From Lyngbya sp. PCC 8106 (GTDB lineage Bacteria; Cyanobacteriota; Cyanobacteriia; Cyanobacteriales; Microcoleaceae), in NCBI RefSeq assembly GCF_000169095.1, contig NZ_AAVU01000002.1, forward strand, positions 1-64,000: 64,000 bases of DNA. The letters run 5' to 3'. Shown piece by piece: positions 46,501 through 54,195 of this stretch. The translations under genes were made by a program, and so were the position numbers. Below the pieces are notes generated by a model. It had not been told where the DNA came from and did not search any database. It saw only the letters and a program-made list of their open reading frames with translations. Each line of letters begins with the position of its first letter. Position 1 is the stretch's first letter.

Positions 46501-48668
46501 AAAATCTCAAAGAACTCTACATCAAACGAGCGGAAATTATGGAGTTTGCGATCTTAAGTCAGGGAAATAAACTCAATTATATTTTTCCGAAACGCTCCGA
46601 AAACCGAGATAAAATTCGCTTGGGAATTCTGAGCAACCACTTTAACCCACAAACGGAAACCTATTCAACTTTACCCGTTTTTGAACATCTCGATCAAAAT
46701 CAATTTGAGATTATTCTCTACACTTGTCAGATCAACAATCATCCTTTAGAAAAATATTGTCAGAGTCGTGCTGATCGCTGGTTAAAACTTCCCAAAAAAT
46801 TAAGCGATCAAGTTCAAACCATTCGACAGGATGATTTAGATATCCTTTTAATTGGTACGAATGTAACCGCAGTTACTAATTCTATTACCCTGCTTGCGTT
46901 ACATCGACTCGCAAGAATTCAAGTCACTTCTACGTCTTCCTGTGTGACAACGGGAATGCGAAATATTGATTATTATATCTCGGGAAATTTAACGGAATCT
47001 CCCCAAGCACCCCAACAATATAGTGAAAAATTGGCGGTGATTGAAGGAACCGCACATTGTTTTAATTACTATGCGATCGCACCCGAACAACCGACGGTTA
47101 ACCCCCAACGTTCGGATTTAAAACTCGATGAGAATACGGTTGTGTTTATCTCCGGTGCGAACTTTTATAAAATTATACCCGAATTGAGAGAAACTTGGGC
47201 AAAAATTCTCGCTAAAGTTCCTAATTCTGTTTTAATTCTTTATCCTTTTAACCCCAACTGGACATCAAGTTATGCTCGGATTCCGTTCTTAAATCACTTG
47301 AAAACATCTTTTGAACGCTACAACGTTCAACCCAGTCGTCTACTGATTTTAGACACTCAACCCAGTCGAACGGATATTAAACAATATTTAAAATTAGCGG
47401 ATGTTTATCTCGATTCCTATCCCTTTTCTGGGGTGAATTCTTTGGTTGATCCGTTGGAAGTGAGTTTAGTCACTATTACTCAAGAGGGGGATTCTTTCCG
47501 TTCGCGGATGGGTGCTTCTCTGTTGCGATCGCTGGCTTTAAATGACTTAATTGTTGACAGCGAAGATGCTTATATTAACTTAGCAGTTCAGTTAGCAACT
47601 AACCCGCAACTTAGACAGCAATATAGCCATCAAATTCAACAAAAAATGCAGCAAAATCCTTCATTTTTAGATAGCTTTAGTTATTCTAAAAAAATGGAGT
47701 CACTATTTAAACAACTATTCAATACTTGGAAACAAAATCAACAATTTCCTGAAATTCCCCTCAATACTCCGATTCATAGACGAGACTATTTATCGGAGTT
47801 AGTTCATTATGTAAATCTTTACGCCCTCAATCCCTCTGATCAAGCCGTTATCACACGCTTACGCCAACTTCGTAAAGCAATGGCGGAATATTGGTTAAAA
47901 ATTTCTCTGGAACAGTTAGAGGAAGTTTATAAAGGACATATGGGAAGTGGCTATCAAGTTTTACTGAGTCGAGGAATTCAACATGAACCTTTAATCGAAG
48001 CTGAACGTCAATTTGTTGATGAACTCACGCAAGTCGCGACGGGTTTAACACATCCAAAAGCACTGAACTGTTTGATTGCGGCGATGTTGTATTATGTCCC
48101 CGGAAAAATGTTAGTTCGAGATGCAGAAAAACGTTTACCCAGTTGGTTAATTAAAGACTATAAAACCGTATTTGAAAATCAACAAGCTTTACAGAACGTT
48201 GAACAAAAATTAGCCGCAGCACAGATCAAAACAACACCCGAAATCTTAACCACAAACACTTCTACTCTCACCACTCAACAATTTCAAAATCGTCTTCAAG
48301 GTTGTCTAAACTTGTATCATATTGATCCGTCAACTCAATCAGTTGTAGAAGAATTACGTCAAATTCGGCGACAACTTGCAGATTTTTGGTTGAATTTGGC
48401 AGAAACAGATTTAGAATCAGTTTATCAGAGTTCTATCGGACAATGTTCTCAATTGTTTTATAAAAGTGAGTTTATTCACGAACCCCTCACCGAAGCAGAA
48501 CAGCAAATTTACCACCAATTAACCACTGAGTTGAGTTCGAGATTAAATACTCAAAAATTTGTGAATTATGTCTTAGCTTTAAAGTTTTATTCTCCTCTAG
48601 AACGATTACAAATTCCAGGACTTTCGGCTTTACCTTCCTGGTTACAAACAATAAGTTATAACTATTAA
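40590..48668 (+). CDS. Giant multidomain glycosyltransferase/methyltransferase
   Basis: The protein has 2692 residues and appears cytosolic, with no signal peptide. Order: Cys4 motif (C3,C6,C29,C32) with SAM methyltransferase (LDYGCGYG, ~res 83); GT4 (~253-610, EGFGIPIVEA with the EX7E pair 525/533); second methyltransferase (~623-860, LLEIGGGNSRV); GT2 (~873-1100, NSDD); another GT-A-like domain (~1165-1400, NSDVQL); GT2 (~1462-1700, HDDDF); helical module A (~1776-1907); GT41-like domain (~2007-2350, NFYKIIPEL with the conserved Lys, FRSRMGASLLRSL); and helical modules B (~2400-2527) and C (~2563-2692). It probably assembles and methyl-caps a surface glycan or glycosylates proteins. No neighbour reveals the product. 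Confidence 0.85.
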   Translation: MSCKICGNTSSLFSQATILNRYNISYFQCSVCGFVQTEDPFWLQEAYSSAIAISDVGLVSRNLQLSQVTEKLILSNFNPQGKFLDYGCGYGLLVRLMRDLGLDFYGDDKYCQNLFYQGFEAEQTDRYELVTAFEVFEHFVDPIQEIEELLKFSRNIFFSTQLLPSHNPQPKDWWYYALHEGQHIAIYTQKSLAEIAKRFDINLYSDGNSLHLLTEKKISEYSWKNSLSIQQLKSQISSLTEKDFLKAVESYKTKTAIKIIIDGVFFQITKTGIYQVWISLFKEWVNSGFAQHLLILDRAGTAPKIPGIKYRTIPAYDYNKTDADRQRLQQVCEQEKADLFISTYYTTPLTNPSVFMAYDMIPERLGLNLNDPMWREKHYAIRQACAAISISENTARDLTHYFPQFSSDQITVAHCGTKPIFTPASTEEIQNFQSKYGIAKPYFILVGERVGVGGYKNTILFFQAFVQLPNKFDREIVCVGGSAELEPELKAYVQDCQVHQLRLSDEELKVAYSGAIALVYPSKYEGFGIPIVEAMACGCPVITCRNGAIPEVAGTAAIYVKDDHVEELVRALETVQNSEIRQYLISTGLTQSPGFSWSKMANIVSSSLMKTAQNLKQSDLKQNWNWQNFTYSKYSHFNQFRRFGYYANLNPDQCDLKAYQDLLIYNLIIEHLPPGSKLLEIGGGNSRVIQALKQNYECWNLDKLEGAGNGPTQIEDRLGYRLIKDYIGNFNSELPSQYFDCVFSISTLEHIPEDETEYQKICEDIDRVLKPKGWSFHCFDIVIKPQEVWTNKFLTYLYNNIYTLHSRIPFEQMQEDSDLYVMSELAYNRYWKHITKKSYQEFGQPTSYNIFWQKQSSPKTAYSPEIRVRQSLPKISIVTPSLNQAEFLEACIDSVLSQNYPNLEYIIMDGGSVDGSVEILKKYEKYLTYWQSQPDGGHYTAINTAFSRATGDIMAWLNSDDKYHPDALFKVAAIFTEHQQVEWITGIPTEWNRQGEAIERQNYQLPWSRKLLLEKQNVRDNPQLQHLWIQQESTLWKRSLWEKAGAKLEIDLQYAGDFELWLRFSRYAPLYRFQALIGGFRVYDNQRSQLYKEQYFKEVEQVTTSELQLIQQGLYKTENPAPEILTINEEKIINLKEKAKSLQSSHRADPMSSSLLNIAQNIKEKITIVTSIAPNNLEKQKTAIASWTSLGFSVVSLNTTSEIQQLQTLYENITFYPVTRDAEAEVGKPLIYLDDILSFLQQQNSKICGIVNSDVQLKADNKFYSWVLEQAKNAVVFGSRIEIESSNKLPGEIYDKGFDFFFFHQQFLTAFPKTSFCLGLPWWDFLIPLIAVQRGWTLKYVVTPIAYHVKHSVNYSNENWQKYGILFVEFFNRELSNQLREQQKINPVQLQGNLIQIANQFLAEVQKKSITLEYQPFVSQSDVSHSSQQDNPLRSVEPQNMIIAEKNNKQFPSIEPLNTDLKRPLFSVIIPTFNKVKYLEETLKSVLNQTFDPEEIQIEVINDCPDSSVQAELEAIVNKVGKNRVKFYRHPEQNIGQTAIFNLCLQRAQGYWIHLLHDDDFVLPGFYQSLRNGIEQDPNIGAAFCRHFYVDENSRQRSLSVLERETPGWLDNWLEKIATSQRIQPSAIVVKRSTYERLGGFCKEAGSAADWEMWKRIAAYFPLWYEPQTLACYRLHSTSWTSRLLQTGGNILDTLKSIEISHSYLPPEKAETLSKQAREHYAFYALNTAKQMLGVEDEKAAIAQIKAALKCSQSQSVKKAIIQLFSSEKLVDENLSLNEILAEVTSLSEQYRQNPKNSTIIENLRKIRQTLAQLWLNTSLNQLDSLYSEDGGKIHQTLLNSGIKNEPLTEAEQLTVNQWIAYFSQGLNQQNAIQHLLATMLYGYPHQLPSQWYKNAPIPNWFVNDYLTFMLTAPHFFQEKGEVERYYSYIQGWVDYLHSRIFSDKSSKIWKDIANVFLLRMNGIPLYFSSENLKELYIKRAEIMEFAILSQGNKLNYIFPKRSENRDKIRLGILSNHFNPQTETYSTLPVFEHLDQNQFEIILYTCQINNHPLEKYCQSRADRWLKLPKKLSDQVQTIRQDDLDILLIGTNVTAVTNSITLLALHRLARIQVTSTSSCVTTGMRNIDYYISGNLTESPQAPQQYSEKLAVIEGTAHCFNYYAIAPEQPTVNPQRSDLKLDENTVVFISGANFYKIIPELRETWAKILAKVPNSVLILYPFNPNWTSSYARIPFLNHLKTSFERYNVQPSRLLILDTQPSRTDIKQYLKLADVYLDSYPFSGVNSLVDPLEVSLVTITQEGDSFRSRMGASLLRSLALNDLIVDSEDAYINLAVQLATNPQLRQQYSHQIQQKMQQNPSFLDSFSYSKKMESLFKQLFNTWKQNQQFPEIPLNTPIHRRDYLSELVHYVNLYALNPSDQAVITRLRQLRKAMAEYWLKISLEQLEEVYKGHMGSGYQVLLSRGIQHEPLIEAERQFVDELTQVATGLTHPKALNCLIAAMLYYVPGKMLVRDAEKRLPSWLIKDYKTVFENQQALQNVEQKLAAAQIKTTPEILTTNTSTLTTQQFQNRLQGCLNLYHIDPSTQSVVEELRQIRRQLADFWLNLAETDLESVYQSSIGQCSQLFYKSEFIHEPLTEAEQQIYHQLTTELSSRLNTQKFVNYVLALKFYSPLERLQIPGLSALPSWLQTISYNY

Positions 48669-48696
48669 AAATTGAGTCGTAATTAAACGAATTTAC

Positions 48697-48719
48697 CCCC
48701 AAAATTGTTTTTTTTGGGG
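48697..48719. terminator. Bidirectional terminator hairpin
   Basis: CCCCAAAA (48697-48704) and TTTTGGGG (48712-48719) form a perfect 8-base stem with a T-rich loop. It lies between the converging giant glycosyltransferase gene and the DUF1800 gene and should stop transcription both ways. Confidence 0.65.
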
Positions 48720-48744
48720 AGTGATATCGAACCTGATTTCTGTC

Positions 48745-50142
48745 CTAATACTTCATAAAATCAGGACTTCCTAAAATCAAAGCTGCTTTAATATCTGGCG
48801 AACTTTGAGCAATCACTTCTCGGGTATTTGCAGAAAAATTATCGCCTAAAGTTTCAATTAACTTTTGAGTATCTACAGGTTTTTTATCATGGAGTATACC
48901 TTTAGAAAGCTGTACCGCTAAACTACTGCGACGAATCATGGTATCTGGATTTAACCAAGCATCCTGAGTATTTTTATAGCCATCGGGTGAAGAACAACCA
49001 TACAAAGGCATTCCCAACTGTTTTAATAAACCATTCGCAGAGTTAAAATTACTCACCTCACCCACTGCTCGCATGACTGATATAATATAACGATAGGGGG
49101 TTTTAAATTTCCCTTGATAAAAATCTGAATTCCAAAATTCTGAACTGGTAAACAAAGTATTGAGAACAAGACGAATTTCCCCGTCAGTTTCTAAGAACTT
49201 ATTCGCCATTTTTTTGACTAAAGATTCAGTCGGATTATCCGCCACAAAAGCTTGCGCTAATTTATAGCTAATATATCGAGCCGTAGAGGGATGACGTGCT
49301 AAAATATCTAAAGCTTTTTCACCTTCTTCTATGCCTTTAGCTGCAATTTTTTGACCTAAAAATACTTTATCCTCAAAATCATGGCGATCGCTTTCAAAGT
49401 AAAAACCATCTTCATCTTCTATCCGTTTCGCCGAAGGATGAGGAACCCCCCAACCTGTTAAAATTCGAGCTAAGGCAATAATATCTGCTTGAGAATATCC
49501 CCCATCAACTCCTAAAGTATGAAGTTCCAACAACTCCCGTGCATAGTTCTCATTTAGCCCTTTAAATCTTCCTTTCGCTTTTGGACTTCCGGGGGCTGTA
49601 TTTTGCCAATTATCCAAATAAACTAACATCGCTGGATGCTTGGCTGTAGCACCCAAAAGCTGGCGAAATTTTCCCAGAACATGAGGTCGAATTGCGTGTT
49701 GCTCGTAGGAACTAAAATATAGCTTAAGTTGTCCACCTTGCAAACCATTCACATTAAAGTGATTGTACCAAAAATCAACCATCACTTCTTCAAGCTGTCG
49801 GGGACTTTGATAGGCTCGAATTAAACGTCCTTCTTCAGCGTGTTGACGAATTTCTCGTTCAAAATCTCCTCTTATTTTTCTAATTTTTTTAGACTCTAGC
49901 TTTAGTTTTTTGGCTTCTTCGATCAAACGCTGGTGTTGCTTATAGAGTTGACCCGGCGTTAACACAAAAGTATCTAGAGTTTTAATTTTTTGAGTTAAAG
50001 CCTCGGGAACCGCAATTGATGTGGGTTTGAGTTGAGATTGAATATAAGCCTCAATTCCCATCTTTTTAACTTGTGGAATCAGTCCAGCGGTAGATCCAAA
50101 AGTTAAGCGATTAATGGTATGAAAAACACGAGTATCATTCAT
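48745..50142 (-). CDS. DUF1800 family protein
   Basis: This 465-residue protein carries DUF1800 over nearly its whole length: RVFHTINRLTFGSTAGLIPQV at the start, VDFWYNHFNVNG, LDNWQNTAPGSPKAKG, NENYARELLELHTLGVDGGYS and ALARILTGWG. The family is of unknown function and usually sits beside a DUF1501 gene, which is absent here. A Lys/Arg-rich helix near residues 65-90 is typical. No signal peptide is evident. It diverges from the TenA-like gene with a ~100-bp spacer. Confidence 0.9.
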   Translation of the reverse strand: MNDTRVFHTINRLTFGSTAGLIPQVKKMGIEAYIQSQLKPTSIAVPEALTQKIKTLDTFVLTPGQLYKQHQRLIEEAKKLKLESKKIRKIRGDFEREIRQHAEEGRLIRAYQSPRQLEEVMVDFWYNHFNVNGLQGGQLKLYFSSYEQHAIRPHVLGKFRQLLGATAKHPAMLVYLDNWQNTAPGSPKAKGRFKGLNENYARELLELHTLGVDGGYSQADIIALARILTGWGVPHPSAKRIEDEDGFYFESDRHDFEDKVFLGQKIAAKGIEEGEKALDILARHPSTARYISYKLAQAFVADNPTESLVKKMANKFLETDGEIRLVLNTLFTSSEFWNSDFYQGKFKTPYRYIISVMRAVGEVSNFNSANGLLKQLGMPLYGCSSPDGYKNTQDAWLNPDTMIRRSSLAVQLSKGILHDKKPVDTQKLIETLGDNFSANTREVIAQSSPDIKAALILGSPDFMKY

Positions 50143-50241
50143 CGGGATTTTTAGGGTAAGAGCGTTTAGGGATTAGGGTAGATTCAGCCGGGCTTTTAAG
50201 ATAAACTTATTAATTGAAGTGTCAGAAAACCTTCTACTTCT

Positions 50242-50874
50242 ATGATATCGAGTGATTTATGGCAAGCCAACCAAGACCTAATCATTGCCTGCCTTGAACA
50301 TCCCTTTGTCCAAGGTATTGCTCAGGGAACTTTGCCGCGAAATAGCTTTGCTTTTTATGTGGGTCAGGATGCCTTTTTTCTCAGATCCTTTGCTCGCGCC
50401 TATAGTATTGCTGCGGCTAAAGCTCCTGACTGGGAAGGCTTTCAGCTATTTCACTATCTCGCCAACGGAGTCCTAGAAGAACTACAACTCCATCAAAATT
50501 ATGCCCAAATGTGGGAGATTAACTTACAAACCACTCAACCCGGAGTCGCTACCCGTCGTTATACCGAATTTTTATTAACTACAGCTTGGAGTCGAGATAT
50601 CGGTGCGATCGCAGCGGCGATGACCCCCTGTATGCGATTGTATGCTTTTTTAGGTCAAAAACTTGCTCAACCTGAGATTCCCAATCATCAATATACGGAC
50701 TGGATTAAAACCTATAGCGGCGATGAATTTGAACAACTGACCCAAAAACTCGAAGACCTAACGAATCGCTACAGTGTTGATGAATCCCAAGCTCATACAA
50801 TCTACCGTTATGCGATGTTATGTGAACAAGAATTTTTTCAGTCGGCTTGGGAACAGAGTCAAACGATTGCCTAA
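50242..50874 (+). CDS. TenA-family protein (thiaminase II-like)
   Basis: This 210-residue all-helical TenA/haem-oxygenase-fold protein has LEHPFVQGIAQGTLPRNSFAFYVGQDAFFLRSF-type N-terminal motifs, and AAMTPCMRLYAFLGQKL with the likely catalytic Cys. The C-terminal YSGDEFEQL carries the acidic residues of the active site. TenA salvages thiamin pyrimidine by hydrolysing aminopyrimidine precursors. No thiamin gene or TPP riboswitch is adjacent. Its stop is one base from that of the convergent pentapeptide-repeat gene. Confidence 0.88.
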   Translation: MISSDLWQANQDLIIACLEHPFVQGIAQGTLPRNSFAFYVGQDAFFLRSFARAYSIAAAKAPDWEGFQLFHYLANGVLEELQLHQNYAQMWEINLQTTQPGVATRRYTEFLLTTAWSRDIGAIAAAMTPCMRLYAFLGQKLAQPEIPNHQYTDWIKTYSGDEFEQLTQKLEDLTNRYSVDESQAHTIYRYAMLCEQEFFQSAWEQSQTIA

Positions 50875-50875
50875 T

Positions 50876-52183
50876 TTACCGTCCTAACTTATTAGGAATC
50901 CCTTCACAACCACCAGGAATTGTTTTTCTTGACTGCTCTCCACACCAAGTACAACAATAGTAACGATTTTCATCAGACAAGCCATCAACCCCCGTAAAAT
51001 TGGCATTTTCGATCACAACCCCTGTATACTGACCTGTTTTATAGTCCGGCATTTTTGTGCGACTGCGAGGAGTTGCGGTTTCTGATGAACCGTAAAATAA
51101 TTTTGTTGCTCTGAGAGTTGCGTCAGAGAGATTGGCTTCATAAAGGATCGCACGGGATAAGTTCGCTCGTACTAAATCACAACCACTGAGATCCGCTTTG
51201 ACTAAATTAGCTTCTGCTAAATCGGTTCGGCGTAAATCCGTTCTGGCTAAATCTGCACAAGCCAACATTGCACCCAAGTCGATCACCCGAATTCCTTCTA
51301 AACGATCTTCAGCATAACTACCATTCCCATCGAGAATAGGCCGACCCAGATGGCGATCGCGTTTTAGAGGAGTAATCAGTTTAGCTTGGGAGAGAAACCG
51401 TAAAATCTTAGCTTTTCCTTCTGCATTCACACTGCGAATAATAGCTGCCGTTCGTCCCTCCGCAATTACCCGTTCTTGGGGCCAGTCTTCGAGGAGTCCT
51501 TGGTCTCCTAACGCCAGATCAGAAACACCTTGAAAATAAGCATCAATCGTTTGCTGTTGAGTAATCAGGTTTTGTTGAATCGTTAAATCTCTAGAAATCA
51601 CATATTGACGCCACGCCACATAAACCGCCAAAATCGCAATTAAAATCTGACCTAACGCGCCGATCAGTTCTCCTAACGCACCAATCGCATCCCAGTTAAT
51701 TACTATATTACGACTGCCAAAATCTTTGTTTGAGCCGCTCAACATCAGCAAACCTGCGATCGCCGCTAAAATCCCAAAGCTGGCAATAATCAAGCTGCGC
51801 CATACCGGGGGAATCAGCGAAGTCCAAATATTACCCCAACTCGGCCAGATCATCCGCAGGGATGCAAACAAAGCCACGAAAGCACAGAGATATCCCACCC
51901 AAATATTATCCAGTGCCAACCCCAAAATCATCACCGCAACGGCAGCTAAAGTAATCACAGATGCCAGGAAGTTGCTGGGAGACTTTACTTCTAGATTTCC
52001 GGTTAAGGTGTATTGACTCGCCGGCGCCGAAACCGCTTGTTCAAATTCTTCGCGGGTTGTCGAGATTTGCGCTTCCCCAGTATTGATGATCACTCCATTG
52101 TTTGCAGGTATTCCATTTGAACTCTCTATATTTCTATCGGATTCTGTAGGATTCGGCGATTGGGAGTTAGGTTGCTCGGTCAT
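50876..52183 (-). CDS. Membrane pentapeptide-repeat protein with C-terminal Cys cluster
   Basis: This 435-residue protein has a hydrophilic, Asn/Ser-rich N-terminus (~1-70), then four or so hydrophobic helices (~70-205, for example VITLAAVAVMILGLAL and LIIASFGILAAIAGLLML). A cytosolic region follows with about ten pentapeptide repeats of A(D/N)LxxxxL type (LACADLARTDLRRTDLAEAN) around 315-370. The tail has YYCCTWCGEQSRKTIPGGC, a four-Cys cluster that could bind a metal. Pentapeptide repeats form a right-handed helix of uncertain function; with the membrane part this is a cyanobacteria-style protein of unknown role. Confidence 0.85.
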   Translation of the reverse strand: MTEQPNSQSPNPTESDRNIESSNGIPANNGVIINTGEAQISTTREEFEQAVSAPASQYTLTGNLEVKSPSNFLASVITLAAVAVMILGLALDNIWVGYLCAFVALFASLRMIWPSWGNIWTSLIPPVWRSLIIASFGILAAIAGLLMLSGSNKDFGSRNIVINWDAIGALGELIGALGQILIAILAVYVAWRQYVISRDLTIQQNLITQQQTIDAYFQGVSDLALGDQGLLEDWPQERVIAEGRTAAIIRSVNAEGKAKILRFLSQAKLITPLKRDRHLGRPILDGNGSYAEDRLEGIRVIDLGAMLACADLARTDLRRTDLAEANLVKADLSGCDLVRANLSRAILYEANLSDATLRATKLFYGSSETATPRSRTKMPDYKTGQYTGVVIENANFTGVDGLSDENRYYCCTWCGEQSRKTIPGGCEGIPNKLGR

Positions 52184-52480
52184 AGGTTAGGGGAACTGGG
52201 TTTAAATAGCGATTAATTCTAGGATGCAATCCTTATGTCGATTGTACCGAAACTGATCCCAAGCTGACTAGCGTTCGCGAACGGAGGTGTATGTTAAGCT
52301 CGAACTTGAGAGCATAAAATCCCTAATCTGCTGATGGTCTTTAATTGTGGCATACATTCCAGGGTCTAGTGCGGATACCGAGCCACAATAAATATATTAA
52401 TAAGGGGAAAAAGCTTCTGTTCTTTCTACCCAATTTGTTCGAATCCTATTTCTGTTTACCCACGACAGGAGGTTGTAGCA

Positions 52481-52864
52481 ATGTCATCTCGTTTGAGACT
52501 ATTGCTGAGATTTTTAAACGCACGTTTATCTAAACGAATCTCAGTCTGGATTTTAGCCAGTATTTTTTTAATTGAGTTCATTATTTTAGTGCCTTCTGTT
52601 TCTCGCCGAAAGCAGGAACTTTTACAACAACTTACCATGATATCTTCAGGTAAGGTTGCTTGGATTATTAAGACTTATCCTTATCAATCCGAAGCCGAAC
52701 TTTTAAAACAATTAATGTATCTCGAACAGCTTGATGCCAATATTAAGGGGGGTTTGGTTTACAAGCTTCCAGACGGAAAACGCATCGGCGAATTTGGTGA
52801 ACCCCCTCAACTCTCTTTTTCTCAAGCCAAACTTGGGGAGGATGTTTATCTCAACACTCCATAG
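52481..52864 (+). CDS. Adenylate cyclase, N-terminal fragment before a frameshift
   Basis: The strong AGGAGG at 52467-52472 precedes the ATG by 8 bases. The 127 codons encode a basic N-terminus, one membrane helix (VWILASIFLIEFIILVP) and the first part of an extracytoplasmic sensor (ISSGKVAWIIKTYPY), ending at a TAG (52862-52864). The following frame (+1) continues with the rest of the sensor, a second helix, HAMP and cyclase. The change falls near 52840-52862, where a GGGG run lies. It is a broken gene, a sequencing error or programmed frameshifting. Confidence 0.75.
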   Translation: MSSRLRLLLRFLNARLSKRISVWILASIFLIEFIILVPSVSRRKQELLQQLTMISSGKVAWIIKTYPYQSEAELLKQLMYLEQLDANIKGGLVYKLPDGKRIGEFGEPPQLSFSQAKLGEDVYLNTP

Positions 52865-53918
52865 CCGCGATCGCTATGACGTTGCTTGTAATCTCCTCTC
52901 TTTAAAAGATGAGTATTTAGTCGTCATTCGCCATGATGCTGATCAAATAAAACAAGAAGTTCATTTTTTTATTATCCGAATTGCTGGATTAGTTCTGATT
53001 ATTTCTATTTTTGTGGTGATCGGGACAATGATTGTCTTAGAAAAAATGGTAATTACACCGATTTTAAACCTTCGGCTTGATTTAATTGCCGCTGGAAAAT
53101 CGATTTACAAAAATCAAGAACCTCCCAAATTTTATTCGGCTTCAACTCAACGTCACGATGAGTTAGGAGATGTGATTTCCGCTTTTATACAAATGTTTAC
53201 TCAAATTCATCAAGCGATTACCGAACGTCAACAAGCCGAAGATGCCTTGCGAGTCGAAAAGGAAAAATCAGAACAGCTTTTACTGAATATTTTACCTCAA
53301 GCTATTGCCGAACAGCTTAAAAAACAACCCGGTTTAATTGCTGATCGCTTTGAACAAGCCACGATTTTATTTGCTGATATTACTGATTTTACCGGACTCG
53401 CCTCTCAAATTTCTCCGACAGAATTGGTGAGTTTACTCAATCAAATTTTTTCCAGTTTTGATCGCCTGGCGGAACGACACGGTTTAGAGAAAATCAAAAC
53501 CATCGGAGATGCTTACATGGTTGTCGGAGGACTACCCAAACCCAGAACAGATCATGCCGAAGCGATCGCAGATATGGCGTTAGATATGCAGCAAGAAATT
53601 TATCGATTTAAACGAGAAGATAATAAAATTCTCAATATCCGGATCGGGATTAATACAGGACCCGTGGTGGCGGGTGTGATTGGGTTGAAGAAGTTTTCCT
53701 ACGATCTCTGGGGGGATGCAGTTAATATCGCTAGCCGGATGGAATCTCACGGAAAAATCGGTGAAATCCAGGTCAGCAGCAGCACCTATGAATTATTAAA
53801 GCATAAATATGTATTAGAAAAACGCGGTATCGTTCAAGTCAAGGGTCGCGGCGAAATGATCACCTATTGGCTGAAAAGTCGTCAACCGACTGCTGTAGAG
53901 TCTCAAGTCAAGACTTAA
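52842..53918 (+). CDS. Adenylate/guanylate cyclase, C-terminal part (frameshifted)
   Basis: This part continues the preceding fragment in the +1 frame: end of the sensor (DRYDVACNLLSLKDEYLVVI), a second membrane helix (IRIAGLVLIISIFVVIGTMIVL), HAMP, a short coiled coil (ITERQQAEDALRVEKEKSEQ) and a class III cyclase domain. Metal-binding Asps are seen in ILFADITDFTGL and IGDAYMVVGG. The Lys in EKIKTIGDAY and the Asp in YDLWGDAVNIASRME are the pair expected for ATP, favouring adenylate over guanylate cyclase. If translated alone from the ATG at 52842 it would lack the first membrane helix. The catalytic domain looks intact. Confidence 0.85.
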   Translation: MFISTLHSRDRYDVACNLLSLKDEYLVVIRHDADQIKQEVHFFIIRIAGLVLIISIFVVIGTMIVLEKMVITPILNLRLDLIAAGKSIYKNQEPPKFYSASTQRHDELGDVISAFIQMFTQIHQAITERQQAEDALRVEKEKSEQLLLNILPQAIAEQLKKQPGLIADRFEQATILFADITDFTGLASQISPTELVSLLNQIFSSFDRLAERHGLEKIKTIGDAYMVVGGLPKPRTDHAEAIADMALDMQQEIYRFKREDNKILNIRIGINTGPVVAGVIGLKKFSYDLWGDAVNIASRMESHGKIGEIQVSSSTYELLKHKYVLEKRGIVQVKGRGEMITYWLKSRQPTAVESQVKT

Positions 53919-54195
53919 TTTATTTTTAGCATTGAGAGAATATTAAAAATTTCAAATTAAGAGAGTTTGATAACGGGATAGAGGAGATTAATTCAGCCTA
54001 TTTTTTCTTTATAAAATAAAATTAAATAACTTTTCAAAAGGAAAAATAGAGAGTTAAATTTGGATTTAAGGCTTGTTCTTAGGATAACATTTTAAGTTTT
54101 TTCGATCAGTGCAAACAGATACGGATTCAAAGTGGAAGAAGCTATAAAGTAATAATTAAAGCCAAGTAAGTACAGTATATACTAGGAGGTTTTGG

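Noticed and set aside
52430..52450. TTCGAATCC resembling a tRNA T-arm
   Set aside because: No acceptor, D or anticodon stem can be built around it.
54168..54186. AGTACAGTATATACT as a possible LexA-type operator before the small secreted gene
   Set aside because: Only the outer bases are symmetric, and it does not match the cyanobacterial LexA consensus well enough.
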